Source of the DNA: Mycolicibacter algericus DSM 45454 | GTDB lineage: Bacteria > Actinomycetota > Actinomycetes > Mycobacteriales > Mycobacteriaceae | Direction: 5' to 3' | DNA: 64,000 nt | Assembly (NCBI RefSeq): GCF_002086455.1 | Contig: NZ_MVHC01000009.1 | Coordinates: 97,899 to 161,898 of the forward strand | Shown: piece after piece, positions 27,193-38,592 of the stretch | Numbering within the stretch: position 1 is the first letter of the stretch | Layout of the letters: every line of letters begins with the position of its first letter | Made by a program: the position numbers and the translations under genes | The notes under the pieces: generated by a model | Database searches by the model: none | Told to the model about the DNA's origin: nothing | What the model saw: only the letters and a program-made list of their open reading frames with translations

Positions 27193-28713
27193 CTATTGCA
27201 TGGTGGGGATGTGGAATTCGGCACCGTCCTTGATCCCCGAGGGCCAGCGCTGAGTCACCGTCTTGACCTTGGTGTAGAAGGTGATCGACGCCGTGCCGTG
27301 CTGGTTGAGGTCGCCGAAGCCGGACCGCTTCCAGCCGCCGAAGGTGTGGTAGGCCACCGGAACCGGGATCGGCACGTTCACGCCGACCATGCCGACCTGC
27401 ACCCGGGAGGTGAAGTCGCGGGCGGTGTCGCCGTCGCGGGTGAAGATCGCCACCCCGTTGCCGTATTCGTGTTCGCTCGGCAGCCGCAATGCCTCTTCGT
27501 AGTCCGCTGCGCGCACCATGCACAGCACCGGCCCGAAGATCTCGTCGGTGTAGATCGACATCTCGGTAGTGACGTGGTCGAACAGCGTCGGCCCGGCGAA
27601 GAAGCCGCCGGACAGGTCCGCGTCGCCGAACTGGGTGTCGTCGCTGGCCCGTTCCCGGCCGTCGATCACCAGTTCGGCGCCGGCGGCCACGCCCTGGCCG
27701 ATGTAGTCGTTGACCCGCTCGAGGGCCGCGCGGGTGACCAGCGGGCCGTAGTCGGCCTTGGGGTCGAGGCTGTGGCCCACCCGCAGGTTGTTGATCCGCT
27801 CCACCAGCCGGCCGCGTAACCGCTCGGCGGTCTGCTCGCCGACCGGCACCGCCACCGAGATCGCCATGCAGCGCTCGCCGGCGCTGCCGTAGCCGGCGCC
27901 GATCAGCGCGTCGACGGCCTGGTCCAGGTCGGCGTCGGGCATCACGATCATGTGGTTCTTCGCCCCGCCGAAGCACTGGGCGCGCTTGCCGTTGGCGGTG
28001 GCCGTGGAGTAGATGTACTGCGCGATGTCGGAGCTGCCGACGAAGCCGATCGCGGCGACGTCGCGGTGGTGCAGCAGCGCGTCGACGGCCTCCTTGTCGC
28101 CGTGCACCACCTGCAGCACCCCCGGCGGCAGGCCGGCCTCGACGAACAGCTCGGCGAGCCGCACCGGGACCGAGGGGTCCCGCTCGGACGGCTTGAGGAT
28201 GAAAGCGTTACCGCAGGCCAGCGCCGGCCCGGCCTGCCACAGCGGGATCATCGCCGGGAAGTTGAACGGGGTGATCCCGGCGACCACGCCCAGCGGCTGG
28301 CGCAGCGAGAAGACGTCGATTCCCGGCCCGGCACCCTCGGTGTGCTCGCCCTTGAGCAGGTGCGGGATGCCGACGCAGAACTCGATCACCTCGATACCGC
28401 GCTGGATGTCGCCGCGGGCGTCGTCGAGGGTCTTGCCGTGCTCGCGGGAGAGCAACTCGGCCAGCTCGTCGGCATTGGCGTTGACCAGGTCGATGAAGCG
28501 CATCATCACTCGGGCCCGGCGTTGCGGGTTCTGGGCGGCCCAGCCGCGCTGGGCGGCCGCGGCCGAGGCGACCGCGCCGTCGACGTCGGCGGTGTTGGCC
28601 AGTGGCAGCGTCGCCTGGACCTCGCCGGTGTTGGGGTCGAAGACGTCGGTGCTGCGTTGCGAACCGCCGGCGGTGCGGCGACCGTCGATGAAGTGTGGAA
28701 TCTGAGTGCTCAT
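27193..28713 (-). CDS. mmsA: methylmalonate-semialdehyde dehydrogenase (CoA-acylating)
   Basis: The enzyme converts methylmalonate semialdehyde to propionyl-CoA in valine (and thymine) catabolism. The 506-aa product is an aldehyde dehydrogenase with GITPFNFPAMIPLW, GFVGSSDIAQYIY and the nucleophile Cys in GSAGERCMAIS. It is the first gene of the operon and is preceded by a perfect palindromic operator at 28764-28781, which suggests control by a dedicated repressor. Confidence 0.95.
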   Translation of the reverse strand: MSTQIPHFIDGRRTAGGSQRSTDVFDPNTGEVQATLPLANTADVDGAVASAAAAQRGWAAQNPQRRARVMMRFIDLVNANADELAELLSREHGKTLDDARGDIQRGIEVIEFCVGIPHLLKGEHTEGAGPGIDVFSLRQPLGVVAGITPFNFPAMIPLWQAGPALACGNAFILKPSERDPSVPVRLAELFVEAGLPPGVLQVVHGDKEAVDALLHHRDVAAIGFVGSSDIAQYIYSTATANGKRAQCFGGAKNHMIVMPDADLDQAVDALIGAGYGSAGERCMAISVAVPVGEQTAERLRGRLVERINNLRVGHSLDPKADYGPLVTRAALERVNDYIGQGVAAGAELVIDGRERASDDTQFGDADLSGGFFAGPTLFDHVTTEMSIYTDEIFGPVLCMVRAADYEEALRLPSEHEYGNGVAIFTRDGDTARDFTSRVQVGMVGVNVPIPVPVAYHTFGGWKRSGFGDLNQHGTASITFYTKVKTVTQRWPSGIKDGAEFHIPTMQ

Positions 28714-28763
28714 GCGCCATCCCCGTGAAGTCGTGGTGAGCCGGATCGGCCCTACCCGAAGAA

Positions 28764-28781
28764 TACTAGGACATCCTAGTA
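28764..28781. promoter_or_regulatory. perfect palindromic operator upstream of mmsA
   Basis: TACTAGGA-CA-TCCTAGTA is an 8-bp perfect inverted repeat with a 2-bp spacer, in an AT-rich patch about 50 bp upstream of the mmsA start. Its form suits a TetR-family or similar dimeric repressor. No regulator gene is adjacent, so the regulator is encoded elsewhere. Confidence 0.7.
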
Positions 28782-28813
28782 AATGCGAGGGGGTCCCCTG
28801 CCCGCGTGCGCGG

Positions 28814-30244
28814 TTATGACCTGACGCGCGCCGCCCGCGGGGTGAAGCAGCCGTGGAATGTCAGCGGCAGGTGGTGTCGGAGCCGCCCGGTGAAAACCGG
28901 CCCGGCGGCCACGTCCTTGGCGTCGAACACCAGCAGGCCGGCGATGTTGTTGATGCCGTCTTGGCACGGCACCAGCAGCCAGCCGTCATCCTCGTCGGTG
29001 CCGCCGGGCCGCGCCGCGAAGACGCCCTCGTGCGGCAGATGGCCCGGCGGCAGCGCGTAGGTGAGCTGCGTCCCCGTACTGTGGTCGATGCGGGCGACCG
29101 CATTCGGATAGGCCCCGGCGCCGGTGTTCGCCGACAGGTAGGTGTAGCGCTGCGGGGAGCCGGTGCGGGTCAGGTTGAAGGTCGGGAATTCGCCGTAGCT
29201 CTCGGTGAGCCGTTCGGACGTCACGCTGCCCGACGGCGTGATCCGCATCCGCGTCAGATGCCCCCCGTAGGGCATGGTGCCGCTCTGGGCCAGCGTCTGC
29301 ACCGAGGAGAGCTGGCCGTTGAGGTCTTCCCAGCTGGCGTCGTAGTCGACCAGTTCGACGACGGTGTCGCCGCGGTCCTCATAGGCGTTGGCCAGGTGCA
29401 GGTGCAGCGTCGGATCTGTGTGCCGCACAAGGGGTTTGCCGCCGTCCCGCGGCACCAGTGCGACCATGGTGCCGCGGGACGCCTCGTAGTCGATGGCATC
29501 GATGAAGTTGCGCATCCCCAGGCCCGCGGCGAGCATCTTGGCGGGCGGGAACATCAGCGGGGGGATCACGAACACCATGTGGCGTGCGGTCAGGCCGACA
29601 TCATGGTTGAACATCGGCGCCGGCAGCTTGAGCTGCCCCAACCGGTGCAGCGTTCCGGCACGGTCCACCCGGTGGCAGATCAGTTTCGGGACGGGCAGCA
29701 TCGCCATGCCGAAGTTGAACATCTCGCCTGTCGCGGGGTCCCACTTCGGGTGGGCGGAGAACGCGCCCAGCCACTTCAACTTGCCGCCGAATCGGTGAAT
29801 ACCGATAGTGCCCAGGGTGTCCGGGTCGACCTCGGTGGGCGGGCCGCCCTCCCATAGTGCCAGCAGCTTTCCGGCATGCGTGACCACGCCGGTGTTGGCG
29901 ACGTTGGCCGGGAAGCGCAGCGCGTTGCGGAGGATCCCGCCGGGGCGCATCGTTCCCAGCGCGCGGTAGGGAGCGCCCTTGGAGGCTAGGGATTTCCGGT
30001 AGTGCTTGGTGTCGACGTAGCGGTTGCGGTAGTGCAGCCTGCCGTCCGCGAAGGTGAACATCGACAGCATGCCGTCGCCGTCGAAGAGGTGGCCGAGCTG
30101 CTGGCCCCCGGCATCGAGCTTCCCGGGTCCGTTGCGGTACAGCGTGCCATGCAGATCGGCGGGGAGTTCACCGTCGTAGTCGTCGATGACGTAGTCGAAT
30201 TCGTCATACAGTGGGGCGTAGGCGGTGACCCTTGGGCTGGCCAT
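28814..30244 (-). CDS. carotenoid (apocarotenoid) cleavage oxygenase
   Basis: A non-haem iron dioxygenase that cleaves a carotenoid or stilbenoid double bond. The 476-aa product has four candidate iron-ligand His residues: FSAHPKWD, FNHDVGLT, HLHLANAYE and the near-terminal TFHGCFTP. The iron-binding propeller sequence LYRNGPGKL and FDGDGML is also typical. It starts at ATG 30244 behind an AGGAGC site; the longer open frame upstream is not conserved in type. It resembles Rv0654. It lies between rmlC and mmsA, all on the minus strand but with separate promoters likely. Confidence 0.93.
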   Translation of the reverse strand: MASPRVTAYAPLYDEFDYVIDDYDGELPADLHGTLYRNGPGKLDAGGQQLGHLFDGDGMLSMFTFADGRLHYRNRYVDTKHYRKSLASKGAPYRALGTMRPGGILRNALRFPANVANTGVVTHAGKLLALWEGGPPTEVDPDTLGTIGIHRFGGKLKWLGAFSAHPKWDPATGEMFNFGMAMLPVPKLICHRVDRAGTLHRLGQLKLPAPMFNHDVGLTARHMVFVIPPLMFPPAKMLAAGLGMRNFIDAIDYEASRGTMVALVPRDGGKPLVRHTDPTLHLHLANAYEDRGDTVVELVDYDASWEDLNGQLSSVQTLAQSGTMPYGGHLTRMRITPSGSVTSERLTESYGEFPTFNLTRTGSPQRYTYLSANTGAGAYPNAVARIDHSTGTQLTYALPPGHLPHEGVFAARPGGTDEDDGWLLVPCQDGINNIAGLLVFDAKDVAAGPVFTGRLRHHLPLTFHGCFTPRAARVRS

Positions 30245-30392
30245 GGCTGCTCCTGGTGGTTGACGGGCCAGCTGGTGACCGGCCCCTGACCTGACCGCAT
30301 CTTGCGGGCTGAGCGGTGCCGAATGTGCGGCTTTGCATGTTTCGGGGCCGTTTTGCCTGCCAAACCGCACAGTCGGTGAGAGCCAACCTCGG

Positions 30393-30965
30393 TTACGCCT
30401 GATCCCAGACCGGCAGCAGCCCGGCGGCCCGCACCTCGGCCAGCGTCGGTGCCTCGCGGTCGCGCTCGGAGACCACCAGCGGGTGACCGGCGGGCCAGTC
30501 GATGCCGATCGCGGGGTCGGTGGCGCTGATGGTGTGCTCGCGCTGTGGGTCGTATTCGGCGGAGCACAGATACATCACTGTCGAATCATCTTGTAGCGCA
30601 AGGAATCCGTGTGCCAGGCCGGCGGCGATGTACACCGATCGGCGGTCGCGGGCGTCCAGCAGCACCGCATCCCAGCGGCCGTAGGTCGGCGAACCGGCCC
30701 GGACGTCGACGACGACGTCGAAGACCGACCCCGTCACGCAGGTGACGTACTTGGCCTGCCCGGGCGGCGGCTGGGCGAAATGCAGGCCGCGCAGCACGCC
30801 GGCGCGCGACACCGAGCAGTTGGCCTGCCGCAGGTCGAACCGGTGACCGGCGAACCCAGTGAACTCGCGGTCGGTGAACCATTCGAAGAACACGCCGCGC
30901 GCGTCGGCGTGTTGGATCGGGGTGAGCTCCCAGGCCCCCGGGACGGCCAGTTCGCGGAACGCCAC
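30393..30965 (-). CDS. rmlC: dTDP-4-dehydrorhamnose 3,5-epimerase
   Basis: The third enzyme of dTDP-L-rhamnose synthesis, needed for the rhamnosyl linker between peptidoglycan and arabinogalactan. The 190-aa cupin has DARGVFFEWF near the N-terminus, the catalytic His in RGLHFAQPP, and the YIAAGLAHGFLAL strand. It starts one base after the rmlB stop, so the two are an operon. Length is typical. Confidence 0.95.
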   Translation of the reverse strand: MAFRELAVPGAWELTPIQHADARGVFFEWFTDREFTGFAGHRFDLRQANCSVSRAGVLRGLHFAQPPPGQAKYVTCVTGSVFDVVVDVRAGSPTYGRWDAVLLDARDRRSVYIAAGLAHGFLALQDDSTVMYLCSAEYDPQREHTISATDPAIGIDWPAGHPLVVSERDREAPTLAEVRAAGLLPVWDQA

Positions 30966-30966
30966 C

Positions 30967-31971
<1,005 letters not shown>

Positions 31972-31997
31972 CTAACGGGGGCGGGGCGCCCCCTTGG

Positions 31998-32057
31998 CGC
32001 GAGCGGGAAATCCACGACGCCGCGCCCGCGCGTCGCGTCGCCAGATTCCCACTCGCG
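31998..32057. repeat. long imperfect inverted repeat, probable terminator
   Basis: CGCGAGcGGGAA (from 31998) pairs with TTCCCaCTCGCG (ending at 32057), and the inner CGACGC (32015-32020) pairs with GCGTCG. The element lies directly after the stop of the LLM gene and before rmlB on the same strand. It would fold into a long GC-rich hairpin. The arms resemble those at 49821-49877. Confidence 0.6.
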
Positions 32058-32058
32058 G

Positions 32059-32916
32059 TCAGTCCCGCGGTGTCAACCCCAGCGGGCCGGCCAGCTCCGT
32101 CAGTGTCGGCAGCAGGGCCTTCCAGCCGCCCAGCACCTGGATCGTCACCTGATCCGCGCCGGCGTCCAGGTGCTCACCCAACCGGGCGGCGACCTTCTCG
32201 GCGGTGCCGTGGGCCACCACCGCGTCGATCAGCCGGTCGCTGCCGGGTGGGCGTACGTCGCGCTCGGTGAAGCCCAGCCTGCGCCAGTTGTTGACGTAGT
32301 TCGACAGCCGCAGATAGAAGCCGACCGCCTCGCGCCCGGCCTCGCGGGCGGCGGCGGCATCGGTGGTGAGCACCACCTTGTGCTCGGGCGCCAGGAACAC
32401 CGACGGCCCGATCAGTCCGCGCGCGGTCGCGGTGTGCTCGGGAGTGGTCAGGTAGGGATGGGCCCCGGCGCTGCGCTCCGCCGCCAATCGCAGCACCTTG
32501 GGGCCCAGCGCGGCCAGCACCCGGCGGCTGGTGGGCACGCCGGCCGCGTCCAGGCTGTCGAGATAATCGACCAGGGCCTGATACGGACTGCGGTACTCGG
32601 CGGTGGCCTCGCTGTGACCGACGCCGATGCCCAGCAGGAACCGGCCGGGATGAGCGGCCTCGATGCGGTTATACGACTCCGCGACCTGCGGCGCCGGCGC
32701 CGACCAGATGTTGACGATCCCGGTTGCCACCTGCAGCGTCGTCGTCGCCGCCAGCAGCGGCTCGACGAAGGAGAGTTCTGCGGCCGGCGAGCCACCCACC
32801 CAGATCGCGCCGTAACCCAGCCGCTCGATCTCGGCGGCCTGCTCGGGAGACGGGGATCCGAAGGTCCAAACCGCGTAGCGGCCCAGCTCGGGTTTGAGTG
32901 ACAGTGCCTCGGTCAT
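32059..32916 (-). CDS. LLM-class (luciferase-like, F420-dependent) oxidoreductase
   Basis: The 285-aa product has a TIM-barrel flavin/F420 fold with [36 protein letters not shown] and a C-terminal [12 protein letters not shown]. It resembles Rv3463, which lies between rmlB and infA in M. tuberculosis, the same place as here. The substrate is unknown. ATG 32916 is preferred; ATG 32922 is possible. Transcribed divergently from infA. Confidence 0.85.
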
Positions 32917-33186
32917 GTGCATCCCATCGCTGCGTGGCGGCGGCTGGTGCCGTTTGGGATCAGTCTCTCATCACCGACGATTTTGGCGCCCGGCTCTCCA
33001 CCGGGTATCGTGGGACGACGGTGCGGCGTTCGCGTCGACTCTTGCGTGCCCAGTCTGAGATTCTTGGCTTTCTACCTGGAATTTCCTGCCACCGGCCCAC
33101 GTTCTGTAGTCGTAGTCGATGCTGCGCCATGGCGGGCGCATGCATATACAACAGGAAAGCCAGACACGGAGGATCGCCGGAGAGTA

Positions 33187-33408
33187 ATGGCCAAGAAAGA
33201 CGGTGCCATCGAGGTCGAGGGCCGCGTGGTCGAGCCCCTGCCCAATGCGATGTTTCGCATTGAGCTGGAGAACGGTCACAAGGTGCTCGCTCACATCAGC
33301 GGCAAGATGCGGCAGCACTACATCCGAATCCTGCCGGAGGACCGGGTGGTCGTGGAGTTGTCTCCTTACGACCTGTCCCGGGGACGCATCGTCTACCGGT
33401 ACAAGTAG
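33187..33408 (+). CDS. infA: translation initiation factor IF-1
   Basis: IF-1 blocks the A site during initiation. The 73-aa product starts [20 protein letters not shown] and has the OB-fold residues [12 protein letters not shown] and [19 protein letters not shown]. The start is ATG 33187 with a GGAG-type site upstream. It opens the alpha ribosomal operon. The 270 bp between it and the divergent LLM gene must hold its promoter, but no single element stands out. Confidence 0.97.
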
Positions 33409-33471
33409 CGCCGGGCCGCCCAGCCAGCAGACCTTTAGTAACCAGCGAATGAGAACAGGACCACAGCAGCC

Positions 33472-33585
33472 GTGAAGGTGAACCCCAGCGTCAAGCCGAT
33501 CTGCGACAAGTGCAGGGTGATCCGTCGGCACGGCCGGGTCATGGTGATCTGCTCAGACCCGCGCCACAAGCAGCGTCAGGGCTAG
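33472..33585 (+). CDS. rpmJ: 50S ribosomal protein L36
   Basis: The 37-aa frame, from GTG 33472 to TAG 33583-33585, begins [20 protein letters not shown] and continues to [11 protein letters not shown]. It has the zinc-ribbon pattern CxxC...C...H (Cys in ICDKC, Cys in VICSD, His in PRHK), so this is the zinc-binding form of L36. It lies between infA and rpsM, as in most bacteria. The following 171 bp to rpsM contains no gene. Confidence 0.95.
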
Positions 33586-33756
33586 TCAGGGCTTCCGCCA
33601 GGACTCGGCCGCACCACAACTGAATGCAGACCTCCCAGTACCACTGAACGGATTGGCCGTTCGGCAACGCCCGGATCGGAGGCCGGGCCCCGGAGCTATT
33701 TCGGCCGGGAACGGGCTGGGACCGACACCTCCGCTACGAAAGAGGGAATGCCACCC

Positions 33757-34131
33757 ATGGCACGACTTGTGGGCGTCGACCTGCCGCGCGATAAGCGCAT
33801 GGAGATCGCGCTGACCTACATCTACGGCATCGGCCGTACCCGCGCAGGCGAAATTCTCGCCGCGACTGGTATCGACAAGGACCAGCGCAGCAAGGACCTC
33901 ACCGACGAACAGCTGACCGCGCTGCGCGACTACATCGAGGGCAACCTCAAGGTCGAGGGTGACCTGCGCCGCGAGGTGCAGGCCGACATCCGTCGCAAGA
34001 TCGAGATCGGCTGCTACCAGGGCCTGCGGCACCGCCGCGGGCTGCCGGTGCGCGGCCAGCGGACCAAGACCAACGCGCGTACCCGCAAGGGCCCCAAGCG
34101 CACCATCGCCGGTAAGAAGAAGGCCAGGTAA
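33757..34131 (+). CDS. rpsM: 30S ribosomal protein S13
   Basis: S13 contacts the head of the small subunit and the P-site tRNA. The 124-aa product reads [19 protein letters not shown], has [11 protein letters not shown] and ends in the basic [16 protein letters not shown] tail. ATG 33757 is chosen because all homologues begin MARL; another in-frame ATG lies at 33748. Followed 5 bp later by rpsK. Confidence 0.96.
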   Translation: MARLVGVDLPRDKRMEIALTYIYGIGRTRAGEILAATGIDKDQRSKDLTDEQLTALRDYIEGNLKVEGDLRREVQADIRRKIEIGCYQGLRHRRGLPVRGQRTKTNARTRKGPKRTIAGKKKAR

Positions 34132-34136
34132 GACCC

Positions 34137-34547
34137 ATGGCAACCAAGAAAGCGACCGGGCCCAAGAAGGGCCAGAAGACCCGGCGGCGGGAAAAGAAGA
34201 ACGTCCCGCATGGTGCCGCGCACATCAAGAGCACCTTCAACAACACGATCGTGACGATCACCGACCCGCAGGGCAACGTCATCGCCTGGGCGTCGTCGGG
34301 TCACGTCGGGTTCAAGGGCTCGCGTAAGTCCACCCCGTTCGCCGCACAGCTGGCCGCCGAGAACGCCGCCCGCAAGGCGCAGGAGCACGGTGTGAAGAAG
34401 GTCGACGTGTTCGTCAAGGGCCCGGGTTCTGGCCGCGAGACCGCGATCCGCTCGCTGCAGGCTGCCGGCTTGGAGGTCGGTGCGATTTCCGATGTCACCC
34501 CGCAGCCCCACAACGGTTGCCGTCCGCCCAAGCGTCGCCGGGTCTAG
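34137..34547 (+). CDS. rpsK: 30S ribosomal protein S11
   Basis: S11 helps form the platform of the small subunit. The 136-aa product has [33 protein letters not shown] and the conserved end [20 protein letters not shown]. Part of the infA-rpmJ-rpsM-rpsK-rpsD-rpoA-rplQ run; 24 bp before rpsD. Confidence 0.97.
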   Translation: MATKKATGPKKGQKTRRREKKNVPHGAAHIKSTFNNTIVTITDPQGNVIAWASSGHVGFKGSRKSTPFAAQLAAENAARKAQEHGVKKVDVFVKGPGSGRETAIRSLQAAGLEVGAISDVTPQPHNGCRPPKRRRV

Positions 34548-34571
34548 TCGGGTTCGAGGAGGAGAAACAAC

Positions 34572-35177
34572 ATGGCTCGTTACACCGGACCCGCAACCCG
34601 CAAGTCCCGCCGGCTGGGCGTCGACCTCGTCGGCGGAGACCAGGCATTCGAGAAGCGGCCCTACCCGCCCGGCCAGCACGGCCGCGCGCGGATCAAGGAA
34701 AGCGAATACCGGCTGCAGCTGCAGGAGAAGCAGAAGGCTCGCTTCACCTACGGCGTGATGGAGAAGCAGTTCCGCCGCTACTACGAGGAAGCCGTCCGTC
34801 GTGGCGGCAAGACCGGCGAGGAACTGCTGCGCATCCTGGAGAGCCGGCTGGACAACGTGGTCTACCGCGCGGGCCTGGCCCGCACTCGTCGGATGGCCCG
34901 TCAGTTGGTCAGCCACGGCCACTTCACCGTCAACGGTGTGAAGGTCGACGTGCCCAGCTACCAGGTCGCGCAGTACGACATCATCGACGTCAAGGACAAG
35001 TCGATCAACACGGTGCCGTTCCAGATCTCCCGGGAGACCGCGGGCGACCGCCCCATCCCGGGCTGGCTGCAGGTGGTCGGGGAGCGGCAGCGAATCCTGG
35101 TCCACCAGCTGCCCGAGCGCGCACAGATCGACGTCCCGCTCGCCGAGCAGCTGATCGTCGAGTTCTACTCGAAGTAA
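34572..35177 (+). CDS. rpsD: 30S ribosomal protein S4
   Basis: S4 is a primary 16S rRNA-binding protein that starts small-subunit assembly. The 201-aa product has the N-terminal ARYTGPATRKSRRLGVDL and the S4 RNA-binding domain (LESRLDNVVYRAGLARTRR, VSHGHFTVNGVKVDVPSY). It lacks the N-terminal zinc Cys cluster, the so-called C- form. An AGGAGGAG site precedes the ATG. A small hairpin follows before rpoA. Confidence 0.97.
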   Translation: MARYTGPATRKSRRLGVDLVGGDQAFEKRPYPPGQHGRARIKESEYRLQLQEKQKARFTYGVMEKQFRRYYEEAVRRGGKTGEELLRILESRLDNVVYRAGLARTRRMARQLVSHGHFTVNGVKVDVPSYQVAQYDIIDVKDKSINTVPFQISRETAGDRPIPGWLQVVGERQRILVHQLPERAQIDVPLAEQLIVEFYSK

Positions 35178-35183
35178 CACCAC

Positions 35184-35204
35184 ACTCGGGGAACGCCCCC
35201 GAGT
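35184..35204 (+). terminator. small hairpin between rpsD and rpoA
   Basis: ACTCGGGG (35184-35191) pairs perfectly with CCCCGAGT (35197-35204) around a 5-base loop, 7 bp after the rpsD stop. No T tract follows, so it may be a partial terminator, an attenuator or a processing site before rpoA. Confidence 0.4.
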
Positions 35205-35279
35205 ACCCCGCGGGGATCGCAAGCGCGGCGTAGCCGGGCGAAGCGGATCGCCGCGAGACAACCGAGCGGCATCAAATAG

Positions 35280-36350
<1,071 letters not shown>

Positions 36351-36409
36351 CAGAATTCCGTCCCGGCCCTACCTGATACGGGGGCCGGCCCCATTTAGGA
36401 GAAGCCCCA

Positions 36410-36961
36410 ATGCCCAAGCCCACCAAGGGTCGCCGTCTCGGCGGGTCGTCCTCGCACCAGAAGGCGCTGCTGGCCAACCTGGCCACCTCGCTGTTCACCC
36501 ACGGCCGGATCAAGACCACCGAGTCCAAGGCGCGGGCATTGCGGCCGTACGCCGAGAAGCTGATCACCCACGCCAAGAAGGGCACGCTGCACAACCGGCG
36601 TGAGGTGCTCAAGAAGATCCGCGACAAGGACGTGGTGCACTCGCTGTTCGCCGAGATCGCCCCGCACTTCGCGGACCGTAACGGCGGCTACACCCGCATC
36701 ATCAAGGTCGAGGCGCGTCAGGGCGACAACGCCCCGATGGCCGTGATCGAGCTGGTCCGGGAGAAGACGGTGACCTCCGAGGCCGACAAGGCGCGCCGCG
36801 CCGGGGCCAAGAAGGCCGCTGCCAAGGCGGAGAAGCCGGCCGAGGAGCCCGCCGAGAAGCCGGCCGCGACCGAGACGGTCGAGGAGCCGGCTGCCGAAGC
36901 CGCTGAGGCGACCGAGGCCGCCGACGCCGCCGAGACCACCGAGGGCACCGACGAGTCCTGA
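36410..36961 (+). CDS. rplQ: 50S ribosomal protein L17
   Basis: L17 lies near the peptide exit tunnel. The 183-aa product has the core [20 protein letters not shown] and [14 protein letters not shown] up to about residue 118. A roughly 65-residue Ala/Glu/Lys-rich tail follows, as in other mycobacteria. An AGGAG site precedes ATG 36410. The tail-coding end abuts truA. Confidence 0.97.
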   Translation: MPKPTKGRRLGGSSSHQKALLANLATSLFTHGRIKTTESKARALRPYAEKLITHAKKGTLHNRREVLKKIRDKDVVHSLFAEIAPHFADRNGGYTRIIKVEARQGDNAPMAVIELVREKTVTSEADKARRAGAKKAAAKAEKPAEEPAEKPAATETVEEPAAEAAEATEAADAAETTEGTDES

Positions 36962-36965
36962 CAGT

Positions 36966-37808
36966 AACGCCGAGGCTGTCCGGCTTCGGCTCGACATCGC
37001 CTACGACGGCACGGAGTTCGCCGGCTGGGCGGTTCAGGCCGGGCAGCGCACGGTCGCCGGTGTCCTCGATGAGGCGCTGACGACGGTGTTCCGCACCCCG
37101 GTGCGGTTGTTCGCGGCGGGGCGCACCGATACCGGCGTACATGCCACCGGGCAGGTGGCCCACGTCGATGTTCCCGAGTCTGCGTTGCGGTATGCCTATT
37201 CGCGTGCCCGGCGGGACGGCGAGCCGGAATTCCTGGCGCTGACACGGCGATTGGCGCGTTTCCTGCCGGCCGACGTCCGGGCGCTGCGGGTGGAACGGGC
37301 TGCTCCGGGCTTTGACGCCCGGTTCTCGGCGCTGCGGCGCCATTACGTCTACCGACTCTCCACGGCGCGCTACGGGGTGATGCCGCAGTCGGCTCGCTAT
37401 GTCACCGCGTGGCCGCGCCCGCTGGACGTCGAGGCGATGTCTGAAGCGTCCCAGCAGCTGTTGGGACTCAACGACTTCGCAGCGTTCTGTCGTCATCGCG
37501 AGGGCGCCACCACCATCCGTGACCTGCAGCGCCTCGACTGGGTGCGCGACGGCGACCTGGTCACCGCGCACGTCAGCGCCGACGCGTTCTGCTGGTCGAT
37601 GGTGCGCTCCCTGGTCGGAGCCGTGCTGGCCGTCGGCGAGCACCGGCGCGATGCGGCCTGGTGCGCGGGGTTGCTGAATGCCAGCCGCCGCTCCAGCGAC
37701 TTCACCGCCGCGCCGGCGCGCGGGCTGACCCTGGTCGGGGTCGACTACCCGCCGGACGACCAGCTGGGCGCGCGCACCGCAATCACCCGGGAGCTACGCA
37801 CCCGCTGA
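36966..37808 (+). CDS. truA: tRNA pseudouridine(38-40) synthase TruA
   Basis: TruA modifies U38-40 in the anticodon stem of many tRNAs. The frame has the N-terminal [17 protein letters not shown], the catalytic Asp in [30 protein letters not shown] and [14 protein letters not shown]. The start is unresolved. The conserved N-terminus begins near 36978, but no in-frame ATG, GTG or TTG exists between it and upstream rplQ coding. The first standard start (GTG 37086) would remove about 40 residues of the first domain. A near-cognate CTG or a sequencing error are alternatives. The start given here is the first plausible codon after the rplQ stop, not an observed initiator. Confidence 0.85.
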   Translation, partial: NAEAVRLRLDIAYDGTEFAGWAVQAGQRTVAGVLDEALTTVFRTPVRLFAAGRTDTGVHATGQVAHVDVPESALRYAYSRARRDGEPEFLALTRRLARFLPADVRALRVERAAPGFDARFSALRRHYVYRLSTARYGVMPQSARYVTAWPRPLDVEAMSEASQQLLGLNDFAAFCRHREGATTIRDLQRLDWVRDGDLVTAHVSADAFCWSMVRSLVGAVLAVGEHRRDAAWCAGLLNASRRSSDFTAAPARGLTLVGVDYPPDDQLGARTAITRELRTR

Positions 37809-37818
37809 TTGCCTTGGA

Positions 37819-37878
37819 CGTAAGCGTGCACGGTTGTACGGCAGTAGCGGCGTGTCGCTGTACAAACGCGCCCGTTCG
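37819..37878. terminator. imperfect inverted repeat between convergent truA and cutinase genes
   Basis: The core TTGTAC (37834-37839) pairs with GTACAA (37860-37865), and imperfect GC-rich arms extend out to 37819 and 37878. It lies between the truA stop and the cutinase stop, so it probably ends transcription from both sides. Confidence 0.55.
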
Positions 37879-37894
37879 CCGAACGTAGGGAGCG

Positions 37895-38524
37895 CTACAG
37901 CAGGCCGGCGACGAACGAGGCGGCCTGATTGGTCATGCCGGGGGTGTAGCCCGAGTGCGCGGAGAACATCCGCCCGGGGGAACAGACCGGATCGCCGTCG
38001 GTGCACAAGTCGATCGTCTTGAACCCGTAGACCGGACTGTTCGTCAAGGGCTGGCCGATCTTGTTGGAGGGGTTGCCGAACACCGCGATGGCAGCGACGT
38101 GGTCGGCGGCCTCGGGCGGCAGCGGCGCGGTGAAACCGAAACCGGGCACCGGTGCCGCTGCGATGATGTCGATGACCGCCGCGCCCTGCGAGTACCCCCC
38201 GAGCACCAGGCGGGTGCCGGGGCAGTTCTCCATCATCCACATGATGTGACCGCTGGCGTCGTTGGCACCGTCGGCGGCCCGGCCGAAGTCGTAGCTGGCC
38301 GGATAGTTCACCGCGTAGCTGCCGATCGACCGGGAGGTCTGGTTCCGCAGCGCGCCGACGAGCGCGTTACCGACCCGGCCCAGGCCCGGTGGCTCGCCGG
38401 TGCCGCGGGCGAAGATCACCTCAGCGTCCGGGCACCCGTCGGCGAAAGCCGGCGACGACGGGACGGGGCTGATCAGCAGCGCGGCAGCGACGGCGCACGC
38501 GGCCAGGATGCGGAATGCCTTCAC
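37895..38524 (-). CDS. secreted cutinase family serine esterase
   Basis: Cutinase-like proteins are alpha/beta hydrolases acting on lipid esters outside the cell. The 209-aa product has a signal peptide (about residues 1-28, cleaved near AFA), the N-terminal [13 protein letters not shown], the nucleophile elbow GGYSQGAAV, and Asp/His of the triad near the C-terminus (CTDGDPVCSPG and the SAHSGYTPG region). Paired Cys suggest disulfides. It is the second of two tandem cutinase genes, placed as in M. tuberculosis Rv3451-Rv3452 beside ESX-4. Confidence 0.92.
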   Translation of the reverse strand: MKAFRILAACAVAAALLISPVPSSPAFADGCPDAEVIFARGTGEPPGLGRVGNALVGALRNQTSRSIGSYAVNYPASYDFGRAADGANDASGHIMWMMENCPGTRLVLGGYSQGAAVIDIIAAAPVPGFGFTAPLPPEAADHVAAIAVFGNPSNKIGQPLTNSPVYGFKTIDLCTDGDPVCSPGRMFSAHSGYTPGMTNQAASFVAGLL

Positions 38525-38592
38525 AGCGAGAGATAGTAGCGAAATAAAGTCTTGATTAGCTAACTAACCACGTCCCCGCAGGTCAGGCCTGG

